A stretch of 64,000 bases of DNA from Salinimicrobium sp050750585 (GCF_050750585.1 NZ_JBOJLM010000004.1:1-64000); one strand, 5' to 3'; shown: positions 1 to 9,179, counted from the stretch's first letter. Translations and numbers: made by a program. Notes: a model not told the origin generated them from the sequence alone.

Positions 1-400
1 GGAAGGCCGCCGCCCAAGGATTATGGTGGCTAAAATGGGACAGGATGGTCATGACCGTGGTGCCAAAGTAGTATCTACAGGTTATGCCGATGTGGGTTTT
101 GATGTAGACATAGGACCATTGTTCCAGACTCCGGCAGAAGCTGCAAAGCAAGCCGTGGAAAACGACGTGCACATTTTAGGAGTTTCTTCTCTGGCTGCAG
201 GGCATAAAACATTAGTGCCACAGGTAATTGAAGAGCTCAAGAAATACGGCAGAGAAGATATCATGGTGATTGTTGGAGGGGTGATCCCTTCACAGGACTA
301 CCAGTTCCTCTTTGACGCAGGTGCCGTAGCAGTTTTTGGCCCCGGTACAAAGATCAGTGAAGCAGCGATAAAACTTCTGGAAATCCTTATTGAGGAATAA
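1..400 (+). CDS. mutB: Methylmalonyl-CoA mutase large subunit, C-terminal cobalamin-binding domain (partial, 5' end outside window)
   Basis: The reading frame is open from the window edge (codons from base 2) through an internal ATG at 23, so the gene starts upstream and only the last ~132 residues are seen. They form the B12-binding Rossmann domain: the base-off cobalamin signature GQDGHDRG (DxHxxG) lies at the start, followed by the family segments GFDVDIGPLFQTP, LGVSSLAAGH and VIVGGVIP. The full enzyme interconverts (R)-methylmalonyl-CoA and succinyl-CoA with adenosylcobalamin, linking propionate, odd-chain and branched-chain breakdown to the TCA cycle. It lies 41 nt upstream of a CoA-transferase gene and close to sdhCAB, which fits succinyl-CoA metabolism. 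The small subunit is not in view. Identity is very secure; the ATG at 23 is internal and not the true start. Confidence 0.96.
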   Translation, partial: EGRRPRIMVAKMGQDGHDRGAKVVSTGYADVGFDVDIGPLFQTPAEAAKQAVENDVHILGVSSLAAGHKTLVPQVIEELKKYGREDIMVIVGGVIPSQDYQFLFDAGAVAVFGPGTKISEAAIKLLEILIEE

Positions 401-441
401 ACCTTCAGAATTAATATTTACAAAAATTAAAATTCAGCATT

Positions 442-1719
442 ATGAGAGATTCTCTTAACATAGTTTCCCCAGAAGAAGCTGTATCTCACGTAAAATCGGG
501 AGATAGAGTCTTCCTGCACGGTGCCGCAATGACTCCCAATGTACTCATAGATACGCTTACCCAACGCTATCGTGAACTACAGGATGTGGAGTTTATTCAT
601 ATTCATACTGAAGGGGCTGCACCTTATACGCAGCCTCCTTACAATGAATCCTTCAGGACCAACAGTTGCTTTGTGGCGGGTAATGTAAGGCAGGCAGTCA
701 ACTCCAGTATTGGCGCCTACATTCCTATATTCTTAAGTGAGATACATTTGCTCTTCCGCAGAAATATTCTTCCGCTCGACGTGGCTTTCGTACAGGTTTC
801 TCCGCCAGATGAACACGGTTATTGTTCGCTGGGGGTTTCTGTAGATATCGCCTTACCAGCAGTACAAACTGCAAAAAAGGTGATAGCGCAGGTGAACCGA
901 AGGGTACCTCGCACTCATGGAGATGGTATTATTCACGTAAGCCAAATTCACGCAGCCATTGAAGTAGACCAGCCTATTCATATTCACGACATCCCCACAC
1001 CTTCGCCTATTGAACAAAAAGTGGGAGAATACGTAGCCGGACTGGTAGAAGATGGTGCTACGTTGCAAATGGGAATAGGAGGTATTCCAAATGTGGTGCT
1101 TTCTAAATTAATGAACCACAAGCGCCTGGGAATTCATACCGAATTATTCTCAGACGGGGTGTTGCCGCTCATTGAAAAAGGAATCATCACCGGCGAAGAG
1201 AAAAAGATCAAGACCGGAAAGATCGTGACCTGCTTTGCAGCCGGAAGTCAGAAGTTGTACGACTATATTGATGATAACCCGGTAGTGCATTTTAAAGAAG
1301 CTGCTTACACCAATGATTCTGCTATTATAAGGCAAAACCCAAAGGTAACTGCTATTAACTCGGCTATTGAGATAGACCTAACCGGACAAATTTGCGCCGA
1401 TACTATCGGAAAATATCATTTTTCGGGAGTGGGTGGCCAAATGGATTTCATTCGCGGTGCATCTCTTTCTGAAGGCGGTAAAGCCATCTTTGCCATGCCA
1501 TCGGTGACCAATAAAGGGATTTCAAAGATTGTTCCTTCCCTCAAAGTAGGCGCAGGGGTTACCACAACCAGGGCCCACGTACATTATGTAGCCACTGAAT
1601 ATGGGGTAGTCAATCTCTTCGGAAAAAACCTTAAAGAACGCGCCAAAGCACTTATCTCTATTGCTCATCCCGATCATAGAGAGGAGCTTGAAAAAGCCTT
1701 TTTTGAGATGGCATATTGA
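442..1719 (+). CDS. Acetyl-CoA hydrolase/transferase family CoA-transferase
   Basis: A 425-residue protein of the class I acetyl-CoA hydrolase/4-hydroxybutyrate CoA-transferase family, at the usual length. The N-terminal half has the family segments FVQVSPPDEHGYCSLG and the Gly-rich GIGGIPN near residue 214. The C-terminal half has HTELFSDGV, which should hold the catalytic glutamate that forms the CoA thioester, and the FSGVGGQMDF motif. It would move CoA between acetate or another short acid and an acyl-CoA in the cytoplasm. The exact substrate (acetate, propionate, succinate or 4-hydroxybutyrate) cannot be read from the sequence. It follows the methylmalonyl-CoA mutase gene by 41 nt, so co-transcription and a role in propionyl/succinyl-CoA turnover are plausible. 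A strong hairpin terminator follows at 1757-1804. Confidence 0.9.
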   Translation: MRDSLNIVSPEEAVSHVKSGDRVFLHGAAMTPNVLIDTLTQRYRELQDVEFIHIHTEGAAPYTQPPYNESFRTNSCFVAGNVRQAVNSSIGAYIPIFLSEIHLLFRRNILPLDVAFVQVSPPDEHGYCSLGVSVDIALPAVQTAKKVIAQVNRRVPRTHGDGIIHVSQIHAAIEVDQPIHIHDIPTPSPIEQKVGEYVAGLVEDGATLQMGIGGIPNVVLSKLMNHKRLGIHTELFSDGVLPLIEKGIITGEEKKIKTGKIVTCFAAGSQKLYDYIDDNPVVHFKEAAYTNDSAIIRQNPKVTAINSAIEIDLTGQICADTIGKYHFSGVGGQMDFIRGASLSEGGKAIFAMPSVTNKGISKIVPSLKVGAGVTTTRAHVHYVATEYGVVNLFGKNLKERAKALISIAHPDHREELEKAFFEMAY

Positions 1720-1756
1720 TTTCCTGATTTAAACAAATCAGACACTGAGAAAACGG

Positions 1757-1804
1757 ACAAACTGCTTCAGAAGCTTTTCTGAAGCAGTTTGCTCCCTTTC
1801 TTTA
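1757..1804 (+). terminator. Intrinsic terminator after the CoA-transferase gene
   Basis: Perfect 12-bp arms AAACTGCTTCAG / CTGAAGCAGTTT at 1759-1770 and 1779-1790 with an 8-nt loop, followed by a pyrimidine-rich tail. It ends the mutB/CoA-transferase unit before sdhC. Confidence 0.85.
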
Positions 1805-1834
1805 TTCATTTTTTGACAGAAATTTCACTTAATA

Positions 1835-2506
1835 ATGATATTCATAAAAAACTCCGTTACCCGAAAGAACCTTATGGCAATTACAGGCTTGTTTTTGTCG
1901 TTCTTTTTAATCATTCATCTTTTAGGTAATTTACAGTTACTGTTGCCCGCAGCAGAAGCGCAGCTTCAGTACAACTCCTACAGCCATTTGCTAGGTGGTA
2001 ACATCGTTATAAAACTTGTTTCGTACGTTTTATACCTATGCATCCTCCTGCATTCAATAGATGCCATCTACCTTTCTTTTAAGAAAAGAAAAGCCAATGG
2101 CACTTCATATTCCTATGACCGTCGTGGAAGAGCCAGTTCCTGGTATTCCCGAAATATGATGGCCCTGGGTATTATAATTTTTGTGTTCCTGGTAATTCAC
2201 TTTAAAGACTTTTGGTACCACTACAAGTTTGGTGAACTTCCGGTAGATACTAACGGGAATAAAGATCTCTACACCATTGTGGTTGTTGCTTTTGAACAAC
2301 TCTGGTATGTTGTGCTATATATTGTGGCCATACTCGCTTTAGGTTATCACCTACTTCACGGCGTTTTTAGTGCTCATAGAACAATGGGAATCTATCACCC
2401 CATGTACAACCGAATTATAAACATAGCAGGAAAGTCCTTCGCTGTAATTATTACCATAGGATATATTATTATTCCTCTATTCCTCTACTTTAATCTACAA
2501 TCATGA
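1835..2506 (+). CDS. sdhC: Succinate dehydrogenase cytochrome b subunit
   Basis: A 223-residue integral membrane protein with five predicted spans (for example AITGLFLSFFLIIHLLGNL, LYLCILLHSIDAIYL, LGIIIFVFLVIHF, WYVVLYIVAILALGYHLLHG and FAVIITIGYIIIPLFLYF). This is the single-subunit, di-heme type of membrane anchor used in Bacteroidota. Conserved His residues in spans 1, 2, 3 and 4 (IIHLL, LLHS, VIHF, YHLLHG) are the expected heme b ligands. It anchors SdhAB and passes electrons to menaquinone; the family also includes fumarate reductases, so direction is not settled by sequence. Its TGA stop overlaps the sdhA ATG by four bases (ATGA), which indicates translational coupling. The ATG at 1835 puts the arginine-containing N-terminus directly before the first span. 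Confidence 0.95.
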   Translation: MIFIKNSVTRKNLMAITGLFLSFFLIIHLLGNLQLLLPAAEAQLQYNSYSHLLGGNIVIKLVSYVLYLCILLHSIDAIYLSFKKRKANGTSYSYDRRGRASSWYSRNMMALGIIIFVFLVIHFKDFWYHYKFGELPVDTNGNKDLYTIVVVAFEQLWYVVLYIVAILALGYHLLHGVFSAHRTMGIYHPMYNRIINIAGKSFAVIITIGYIIIPLFLYFNLQS

Positions 2507-4425
2507 GCAAGACCTTAAAAGCACCAATTCCTGAAGGCCCTTTAGCCGAGAAATGGAACAACTATAAAGCAAAAGCCCGTCTTGTAAGCCCAAACAACCG
2601 TAAACAACTAGAAGTAATTGTGGTGGGCACAGGACTGGCAGGAGCATCTGCGGCAGCATCTCTGGCCGAAATGGGATACAATGTAAAAAGTTTCTGCTTT
2701 CAGGACTCTCCAAGACGCGCACACTCTGTTGCCGCCCAGGGAGGCGTGAATGCAGCCAAAAATTATAAGAATGACGGTGACAGTGTGTACCGTATGTTTT
2801 ATGACACTTTAAAAGGAGGCGACTTCCGCTCACGCGAAGCCAACACCTACCGCCTTGCCGAATGTTCTGCAAGTCTTATAGATCAGGCTGTAGCTCAGGG
2901 AGTGCCTTTTGGCCGGGAATACGGCGGATACCTGAGAAACCGATCTTTTGGTGGCGTGCAGGTATCACGAACCTTCTATGCCAGGGGCCAAACAGGACAA
3001 CAACTGCTCCTGGGATCTTACCAGGCTTTGTTGAGACAGCAGCATACCGGAAAGGTAAAGCTTTATGCGCGTCACGAAATGCTGGATGTGGTGATCATTG
3101 AGGGTAGAGCACGCGGAATTATAGCAAGGAACCTCGACACCGGCGAAATTGAACGTCACGGCGCACACACTGTAGTACTGGCAACAGGAGGTTTTGGTAA
3201 GATCTACTACCTCTCTACCCTGGCTATGGGTTGTAATGCTTCAGCTATTTGGCGGGCTCATAAGAAAGGGGCCTACATGGCTAACCCCAGCTGGACTCAA
3301 ATTCACCCAACCAGTCTGCCTCAAAGTGGGGAACATCAGTCTAAATTAACGCTGATGAGTGAATCCCTGCGGAATGACGGCCGCATCTGGGTGCCCAAAG
3401 ATAAAAATGAAACCCGTGCTCCCGGCGAAATTCCGGAAGAGGACAGAGATTATTACCTCGAAAGAAAATATCCATCATTTGGAAACCTGGCGCCCCGCGA
3501 TATCTCATCGAGAGCTGCCAAAGAGCAAATAGACCTGGGCAAAGGAGTGGGACCTCTCAAAAATGCCGTTTACCTCGACTTTTCCAGAGCTATTAAAGAA
3601 TACGGCAAAGACGTAATTGCCGAGCGATATGGCAACCTTTTCACCATGTACAAGAAAATTACCGGTATTGATGCCTATAAAGAACCTATGAAAATCTCCC
3701 CTGCAGCCCACTTTTCAATGGGTGGTTTGTGGGTAGATTATGAACTTATGACCACTGTACCCGGACTTTTTGCTATTGGAGAAGCTAACTTTTCAGACCA
3801 TGGAGCCAATAGACTGGGAGCAAATTCCCTGTTGCAGGCTTGTGTAGACGGATATTTTATTCTGCCTTACACCCTTCAGAATTATTTAGCCGATCAAATT
3901 AAAATTCCGAAGATCGAGGTCAATCACCCGGCATTTGAGGAAAGTGAGAAGCTGGTAAAAGACCAAATGCAGTCATTTTTAAGCTGCAAGGGTAAAAAAA
4001 CAGCCGAAGAATTCCATAAAGAGCTCGGAAAAGAACTCTATGATAAATGCGGACTCCTTCGCACCAAAGACGGTCTGGAAAAAGCTATAGAGAACATAAG
4101 AACTTTAAGAGAAGAATACAAAACCAACCTACTGGTACCTGGAAGTGCCGAAGAAGTGAATAGTGAGCTTGAAAAAGCCGGCAGGGTTGCAGATTATATG
4201 GAGCTGGCAGAGCTTATGTGCGTAGATGCCCTTCACAGGGAAGAATCTTGTGGAGCCCATTTTAGAGCCGAATTTCAAACTGAAGATGGCGAAGCCCGGC
4301 GGGATGATGAGAATTTCTGCTATTCGGCAGCCTGGGAATGGACAGGCAATGCATCTCAGCCAATTTTAAACCGTGAACCCCTGGTCTTTGATACCGTAAA
4401 ACCAACGGTGAGAAGTTATAAATAG
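2503..4425 (+). CDS. sdhA: Succinate dehydrogenase/fumarate reductase flavoprotein subunit
   Basis: A 640-residue flavoprotein of the type found with single-anchor enzymes. It has the dinucleotide-binding GTGLAGASAA near residues 42-51, the covalent FAD histidine His74 within HSVAAQGG, the substrate-binding HPTSLP region and the C-terminal GANRLGANSLLQA FAD/active-site motif. It oxidises succinate to fumarate, or the reverse, in the cytoplasm-facing part of complex II. It overlaps sdhC by four bases and is followed 6 nt later by sdhB, giving a tight sdhCAB operon. The length and the C-terminal CGAHFRAEFQ are typical of the Bacteroidota enzyme. No anomalies are seen. Confidence 0.97.
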   Translation: MSKTLKAPIPEGPLAEKWNNYKAKARLVSPNNRKQLEVIVVGTGLAGASAAASLAEMGYNVKSFCFQDSPRRAHSVAAQGGVNAAKNYKNDGDSVYRMFYDTLKGGDFRSREANTYRLAECSASLIDQAVAQGVPFGREYGGYLRNRSFGGVQVSRTFYARGQTGQQLLLGSYQALLRQQHTGKVKLYARHEMLDVVIIEGRARGIIARNLDTGEIERHGAHTVVLATGGFGKIYYLSTLAMGCNASAIWRAHKKGAYMANPSWTQIHPTSLPQSGEHQSKLTLMSESLRNDGRIWVPKDKNETRAPGEIPEEDRDYYLERKYPSFGNLAPRDISSRAAKEQIDLGKGVGPLKNAVYLDFSRAIKEYGKDVIAERYGNLFTMYKKITGIDAYKEPMKISPAAHFSMGGLWVDYELMTTVPGLFAIGEANFSDHGANRLGANSLLQACVDGYFILPYTLQNYLADQIKIPKIEVNHPAFEESEKLVKDQMQSFLSCKGKKTAEEFHKELGKELYDKCGLLRTKDGLEKAIENIRTLREEYKTNLLVPGSAEEVNSELEKAGRVADYMELAELMCVDALHREESCGAHFRAEFQTEDGEARRDDENFCYSAAWEWTGNASQPILNREPLVFDTVKPTVRSYK

Positions 4426-4431
4426 AAAGTT

Positions 4432-5178
4432 ATGAAGATTACATTAAAAATATGGCGTCAACGTGACTGCCAGAGCAAAGGAGAATTTAAAGAATATCAC
4501 CTGGATGAAGTAAGCAAAGACATGTCATTCCTGGAAATGCTGGATACCCTGAACATAAAATTAATAAAGCAGGGAGATTTACCGGTAGAATTTGACCATG
4601 ACTGCCGCGAAGGTATTTGTGGGCAATGTGGAGTGATGATCAATGGTATTGCCCACGGGCCTCTAAAAAATACCACCACCTGCCAACTACACATGAGGTC
4701 TTTTAATGATGGAGACACTATTTACGTAGAGCCTTTTAAAGCTTCGGCCTTTCCTATCGTGAGAGACTTAAAGGTAAATAGATCGGCGCTGGATCATATA
4801 ATTACCTCTGGCGGATATGTTTCTGTAGACACAGGCCAGGCTCCCGAAGCCAACTCAATCCCCATCACTTTTGAACAGGCTGAAGCTGCTTTTGATGCTG
4901 CGGCATGTATTGGATGTGGGGCTTGTGTGGCCAGTTGTAAAAATTCAAGTGCTGCACTCTTTACAAGTGCCAAGATCTCACACCTGGCGCAATTGCCTCA
5001 AGGAGATAAAGAGACCTCAACCAGAGTGGTGAGCATGGTAAACCAAATGGAAGAAGAAGGTTTTGGCCACTGTACCAATACTGAAGCCTGCGAGGTAGAA
5101 TGCCCTGAAGGTATTTCTGTTCTCAACATCGCCAGGATGAACTACGAGTACAACAGGTCAAAATTGATGAAAAAATAA
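4432..5178 (+). CDS. sdhB: Succinate dehydrogenase/fumarate reductase iron-sulfur subunit
   Basis: A 248-residue protein with an N-terminal plant-type ferredoxin domain holding the [2Fe-2S] cysteines (CREGICGQCG plus a later Cys in TTCQLH). The C-terminal ferredoxin domain carries CIGCGACVASC and CTNTEACEVECP for the [4Fe-4S] and [3Fe-4S] clusters. It carries electrons from FAD in SdhA to heme and quinone in SdhC. It is the last gene of the sdhCAB operon and is followed by a classic terminator at 5196-5235. All cluster ligands are present and the length is normal. Confidence 0.97.
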   Translation: MKITLKIWRQRDCQSKGEFKEYHLDEVSKDMSFLEMLDTLNIKLIKQGDLPVEFDHDCREGICGQCGVMINGIAHGPLKNTTTCQLHMRSFNDGDTIYVEPFKASAFPIVRDLKVNRSALDHIITSGGYVSVDTGQAPEANSIPITFEQAEAAFDAAACIGCGACVASCKNSSAALFTSAKISHLAQLPQGDKETSTRVVSMVNQMEEEGFGHCTNTEACEVECPEGISVLNIARMNYEYNRSKLMKK

Positions 5179-5195
5179 ATATCATTTAACTATAA

Positions 5196-5235
5196 GAAAA
5201 ATAGGGAGCTGTAAAAAGCTCCCTATTTTTTTTGT
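5196..5235 (+). terminator. Intrinsic terminator of the sdhCAB operon
   Basis: 14-bp arms AAAAATAGGGAGCT / AGCTCCCTATTTTT at 5197-5210 and 5217-5230 with a 6-nt loop, running straight into a T tract. Confidence 0.93.
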
Positions 5236-5342
5236 GCAGATACGTCAGGTTACTATAGGTTAAGCCAGCGAAGTAATTCAGCAGAAGACATTTTTGGGCT
5301 TTACATCCCTAACTAACTGGTAAGTATTGAAGTATTAAAATG

Positions 5343-5374
5343 AAAAGGCCGTCTTAGAAATCTAAGACGGCCTC
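5343..5374 (-). terminator. Intrinsic terminator of pckA
   Basis: 12-bp arms GGCCGTCTTAGA / TCTAAGACGGCC at 5347-5372 with a 2-nt loop, 25 nt beyond the pckA stop. Read on the minus strand it is followed by TTTTCATTTT. Confidence 0.9.
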
Positions 5375-5396
5375 CTCGTGGTTAGAAAAGCTCTAG

Positions 5397-7031
5397 TTAA
5401 AATTCTGCTTCCATGTGGTGGTGCTCATCAATTAGCGGACCTCCATTAATGATCTGTTCCGATGCCTCAGCAGAGAATTTTTCGAAGTTGAGGTGGAAAG
5501 AATGTGCCAGCTGAATTGACTTTTGAATATAGGCTCCTTTTTGCAGCCAGGTATTGATTGGGTTCAGCATTTCGATAGGCACATTAGGACAATATTTCGG
5601 CATATAAAGACCAAATATTGGGTGCATTTCAAATTCTACGTTTTCAAGTTCTCCTTTCAAAATAGAAGTGATCATGGCACGGGTATATTTCAGTTTGATC
5701 CTTGATCCTACTCCAAATGGGCCACCGCTCCATCCGGTATTCACAAGCCATACGTTAACCCCGGCTTCTTTCATTTTGGTGCTCAGCATTTCCGCATAAA
5801 CAGTTGGGTGCAACGGCATGAAGGGCGCACCAAAACAAGCAGAGAATGATGGTACAGGCTCAGTAATTCCGGCTTCTGTTCCGGCAACTTTTGCTGTATA
5901 TCCTGAAATGAAGTGGTATGCAGCCTGCCCCGGAGTTAGTTTTGAAACCGGAGGAAGTACTCCAAATGCATCACAGGTAAGGAAGAAAATATTCTTTGGG
6001 TTTTTGGCGTAAGATGGTGACTGGATATCGGCAATGTGATCTATAGGATAACTCACCCTGGTATTTTGAGTGATGGTTGCATCAAAAAAGTCTACTTCTT
6101 TAGTGCCTTTTTTAAAGATCACGTTTTCAAGTAAAGCCCCTGGTTTAATTGCGCGATAGATATCTGGTTCAGATTCTTCGGTAAGGCCAATAACCTTGGC
6201 ATAACAACCACCTTCAAAGTTAAAGATCACATCTTCTGATGTCCATCCGTGCTCATCATCTCCAATAAGCTTACGATCTGGATCGGCAGAAAGCGTGGTT
6301 TTTCCTGTTCCTGAAAGTCCGAAGAAAATAGAAGTATCTCCTTCCTGTCCTACGTTGGCAGAACAGTGCATAGGTAGTACATCTTTTTCAACCGGAAGGA
6401 TAAGGTTAAGAGCAGAGAAAATTCCTTTTTTCATTTCGCCAGTATAGGCAGAACCTCCTACAAGCGCAACTTTTCTGGTAAAATCAAGAATACTAAAGTT
6501 TCCCTGGCGTAAACCGTACTTGGCGGGTTCGGCTTCAACATAACCGGGAGCACATAGTACCAGCCATTCTTCAGAAAAATCTTTAAGTTCTTCTTCCTTA
6601 AGCCTTAAAAACATATTCTTTACAAAGAATGCAGACCATGGATATTCGGCAATGGTGCGCACATTCATTCGGTAATCTGGGTGTGAACACACATAACCGT
6701 CATGAACGTAAATTTCTTTACCAGATAGGTATTCGGTGACTTTATCGTACAGCAATCCGAAGTTTTCTGAAGATAAAGGTTTATTGATATTTCCCCACCA
6801 CACTTTGTCTTTGGTGTAATCGTCTTTTACCAAAAAGCGGTCCTGTGGAGATCTACCGGTAAAAGTTCCTGTATTGACACTAAGGGTGCCATTTTCAGTT
6901 TCGGTACCCATTCCCTTACGTACAGCGATTTCCTGAAGTTCTTCTCCAGAAAGGTTCCAGTTCACTCTACAGTTTTTCAACCCGTATTTATCGAGGTTTG
7001 TGGCTTGAGGTCTTTCTAAAACATTTTTCAT
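5397..7031 (-). CDS. pckA: Phosphoenolpyruvate carboxykinase (ATP)
   Basis: A 544-residue ATP-dependent PEP carboxykinase. The kinase-1a P-loop GLSGTGKTTLS lies near residues 236-246, followed by the metal/ATP-binding DRKLIGDDEHGW; the N-terminal TGRSPQDRF segment is the family signature. It converts oxaloacetate and ATP to PEP, CO2 and ADP, the first step of gluconeogenesis, in the cytoplasm. The gene is monocistronic: a strong terminator follows, and the next gene upstream (universal stress protein) is separated by 100 nt that include a small hairpin at 7092-7110. All signature residues are present and the length is typical. Confidence 0.97.
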   Translation of the reverse strand: MKNVLERPQATNLDKYGLKNCRVNWNLSGEELQEIAVRKGMGTETENGTLSVNTGTFTGRSPQDRFLVKDDYTKDKVWWGNINKPLSSENFGLLYDKVTEYLSGKEIYVHDGYVCSHPDYRMNVRTIAEYPWSAFFVKNMFLRLKEEELKDFSEEWLVLCAPGYVEAEPAKYGLRQGNFSILDFTRKVALVGGSAYTGEMKKGIFSALNLILPVEKDVLPMHCSANVGQEGDTSIFFGLSGTGKTTLSADPDRKLIGDDEHGWTSEDVIFNFEGGCYAKVIGLTEESEPDIYRAIKPGALLENVIFKKGTKEVDFFDATITQNTRVSYPIDHIADIQSPSYAKNPKNIFFLTCDAFGVLPPVSKLTPGQAAYHFISGYTAKVAGTEAGITEPVPSFSACFGAPFMPLHPTVYAEMLSTKMKEAGVNVWLVNTGWSGGPFGVGSRIKLKYTRAMITSILKGELENVEFEMHPIFGLYMPKYCPNVPIEMLNPINTWLQKGAYIQKSIQLAHSFHLNFEKFSAEASEQIINGGPLIDEHHHMEAEF

Positions 7032-7091
7032 GATCTAAATATTGAGTGGTTATAAATGGTGCCATAATCTATGGCGGTAATAAAGTTTATA

Positions 7092-7110
7092 TTCTCACCA
7101 GCAGTGAGAA
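7092..7110 (-). terminator. Short hairpin between usp and pckA
   Basis: 7-bp arms TTCTCAC / GTGAGAA with a 5-nt loop, 22 nt past the stop of the universal stress protein gene. There is no T tract, so it may be a weak terminator or a leader structure of pckA. Confidence 0.35.
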
Positions 7111-7131
7111 AGTTGGTGTTCCTGCTTTTGC

Positions 7132-7911
7132 TTAATCAAGCACCAGTAATGGAACATTTGAGTGTAGCGTGAGCAATCTTGTAAGACGGCCTGGAGAAGC
7201 TTCATCACCCGGTAAGTGGGTTTTTGGCATAATGGCCAGCATATCCATATCGTTCTTTTTAATGTAATTCAAAATTCCAGCTTCAATGTCTTCACTTTCA
7301 TGGAAGGTGTGGTGAGAATAGAACATTTCAAGAAAATAATTGAGGGTAGTTTCATTACTCTCATCATCTTCGCTATAGCCCATTGCCATCTCTTGTTGTT
7401 GTATGGTTAAAACATGGACCTGCGCCTTGTGTTTTCTTGAAACATCAAGTAACACATATAAAGGAGATCTGTCGGCAATCTTTTCGTTACCTAAAGAGAG
7501 GATTATACTTTCAAGTCTAAATTTTTTATATTTCTCTGGAATCACCAAAACTGGGAGGTCGGCTTCCTGTACCAGGCGTGAAGTGGTAGTTGCCACATTT
7601 TCTTCTTCGAGATTGGCACCTCTGGTTCCCATCATAATAATATCAACCTTTAACTCTTTTTGAAGCTGAATGATAGAGGAAACCAATTCGCCGGTCTGCA
7701 CCAAGGTATAGATCTCGGGAGAGAGCGGTTTTTTATATTTTTTGATGATTTTTTTAAAATTCTCACGTATAGCATTAACATCAGCACCTTCTTCAGTAAT
7801 GTTGAGTAGGAATAAATTAATTAACGGATCCTTATCTGCAAATTTCACAGCGTAATCCAAAGCATTTTTAGATACTTCAGAAAAATCGAAGGGGATTAGG
7901 ATATTTTTCAT
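7132..7911 (-). CDS. Universal stress protein with two UspA domains
   Basis: I start it at the ATG at 7911 (MKNILIPFDFSEVSKNALDYA, the canonical UspA beginning). The frame continues 11 codons upstream to 7944, but that extension has no UspA character. The 259 residues comprise one complete UspA fold (IMMGTRGANLEEE near residues 95-108, like the G-2x-G-9x-G nucleotide motif) and a second, more diverged half ending in a P-G-x-x-x-R-L-T-type segment. Bacteroidota commonly encode such tandem USPs, which bind ATP or act in stress survival; the partner is unknown. It lies between pckA and a 365-nt intergenic region holding two palindromes. Confidence 0.85.
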   Translation of the reverse strand: MKNILIPFDFSEVSKNALDYAVKFADKDPLINLFLLNITEEGADVNAIRENFKKIIKKYKKPLSPEIYTLVQTGELVSSIIQLQKELKVDIIMMGTRGANLEEENVATTTSRLVQEADLPVLVIPEKYKKFRLESIILSLGNEKIADRSPLYVLLDVSRKHKAQVHVLTIQQQEMAMGYSEDDESNETTLNYFLEMFYSHHTFHESEDIEAGILNYIKKNDMDMLAIMPKTHLPGDEASPGRLTRLLTLHSNVPLLVLD

Positions 7912-8083
7912 GGCTTTAAAAATTGCGGAAACTGCCGTACACATTTCCTGATTTATATTACCTAAAGATACCTCTATTAAAAGCCTACCAATATGACAAA
8001 TATCATTTGCATAATGAAAGAAATCAACATTTTAGCATCGAAAACGATTGCAGGTTTTGCAATTTTATAACTGAAGAAAAATG

Positions 8084-8110
8084 GGTGTCAAAAATGGCAT
8101 TTTTGGCACC
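8084..8110. repeat. Dispersed palindrome copy 1 (full 13-1-13 form)
   Basis: Core AAAAATGGCATTTTT at 8090-8104, extended by GGTGTC on the left and GGCACC on the right, so the arms run 13 nt each side of one central base with a single mismatch. It is about 170 nt upstream of the universal stress protein start. Confidence 0.85.
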
Positions 8111-8193
8111 TCTGTAAATTTATATTTCCCCTAAAAATTCTGAAATTTTCACCAGTAATTCTCCTGAAGCCAGAAAAGATTTAGCCCCAATTT

Positions 8194-8219
8194 TCTTCGG
8201 AAGAAATTCCTTCCGAAGA
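8194..8219 (-). terminator. Inverted repeat downstream of the LpxH-like gene
   Basis: 10-bp perfect arms TCTTCGGAAG / CTTCCGAAGA with a 6-nt loop, 57 nt past the stop of the minus-strand LpxH-like gene. A terminator role is possible but the tail is not T-rich. Confidence 0.4.
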
Positions 8220-8276
8220 TCAAACTAAGCATGTGTAGATGATTATTATCCTAAAAACTGATGTGAAAGAAGTGCG

Positions 8277-9050
8277 TTACTTCTGAAGGTTTTCATTTTT
8301 CCACTCTTTAAGCTGAAGTTCTTTACCATCAAAAACTCCGTAAGTGTAGAAATTGATCCAATCTCCCAGGTTCATATAGGTAGCATCTTCCTGAAGGCTG
8401 ATATCTAACGGCAGGTGGCGATGACCAAAAATAAAGTAATCGTAATGTTGTGTTTCCAGCTTTCGGCGGCAGTATTGAATAAGCCATTCCTTTTCTTCTC
8501 CCAAAAACTGCACATCCTCTTCTCCCGAAATAGCCTTGTTCTTCACCGAAAAGTACTGCGCCAAAGGCACGCCCAAATCGGGATGCAGCCACCTGTACAG
8601 CCATTTTGAAAGCGGATTGGTAAATACCTTTTTCATGCGCTTATAGCCTTTGTCTCCCGGCCCCAGCCCGTCACCGTGACCAATAAGGAACTTCCTGTTA
8701 TTGAAAACAAACTCCTTTGGCTTTCTAAATACCGGGATATCGAGTTCCTTTTCAAAATAATCATCCATCCAGAGATCATGGTTACCTACAAAGAAATATA
8801 CAGGAATACCCCTGTCCCTCAACTGGGCGAGTTTTCCCAATGTTCGCACAAATCCTTTTGGAACCACATGTTTGTACTCAAACCAGAAATCGAACAAATC
8901 TCCCAGGAGAAAAATAGCTGCAGCATCCTTACTTACGTGCTCAAGCCAGGCCACGAATTTTGCTTCCCTGGGGCGGCTTTCTTCGGCCGTTGGTGCTCCC
9001 AGGTGGTTGTCACTTGCGAAATAGATCTTTTTACCCTCGGGTATCTGCAT
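8277..9050 (-). CDS. lpxH: LpxH-like metallophosphoesterase (UDP-2,3-diacylglucosamine diphosphatase)
   Basis: A 257-residue calcineurin-like phosphoesterase. The dinuclear metal motifs are in order: SDNHLG near the N-terminus (D-x-H), GDLFDFWFE, GNHD (within FFVGNHDLWMDD), IGHGDGLG and FGHRHLP. GDLFDFWFE and GNHDLWM are characteristic of LpxH and its Bacteroidota homologues, which hydrolyse UDP-2,3-diacylglucosamine to lipid X in lipid A synthesis at the inner membrane face. In the LpxH family the second motif contributes to substrate specificity, but activity is assumed here from homology. The gene is divergent from the MhqO-like gene, with 129 nt between them. Confidence 0.85.
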   Translation of the reverse strand: MQIPEGKKIYFASDNHLGAPTAEESRPREAKFVAWLEHVSKDAAAIFLLGDLFDFWFEYKHVVPKGFVRTLGKLAQLRDRGIPVYFFVGNHDLWMDDYFEKELDIPVFRKPKEFVFNNRKFLIGHGDGLGPGDKGYKRMKKVFTNPLSKWLYRWLHPDLGVPLAQYFSVKNKAISGEEDVQFLGEEKEWLIQYCRRKLETQHYDYFIFGHRHLPLDISLQEDATYMNLGDWINFYTYGVFDGKELQLKEWKNENLQK

Positions 9051-9179
9051 GCTAAGGATTTGCCGGTAAAGATAGTTTTAAAATTTCCGAAGTTAAAATC
9101 TTCAGAAAAAAGGCCATCGCACGGCGCTGTACTTGGGCATTTTATTAATTAAAAGTATCTTTAAAACAAACAGTAAATA

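Larger units (their letters stand above)
7912..8276. other. Intergenic region with two inverted repeats, no gene seen
   Basis: 365 nt between the usp start and the lpxH-like stop, both minus strand. It contains the dispersed palindrome at 8084-8110 and an unrelated stem at 8194-8219 (TCTTCGGAAG / CTTCCGAAGA around a 6-nt loop). The second stem is 57 nt beyond the lpxH-like stop and could end its transcript, although it has no strong T tract. No convincing reading frame is present. Confidence 0.7.
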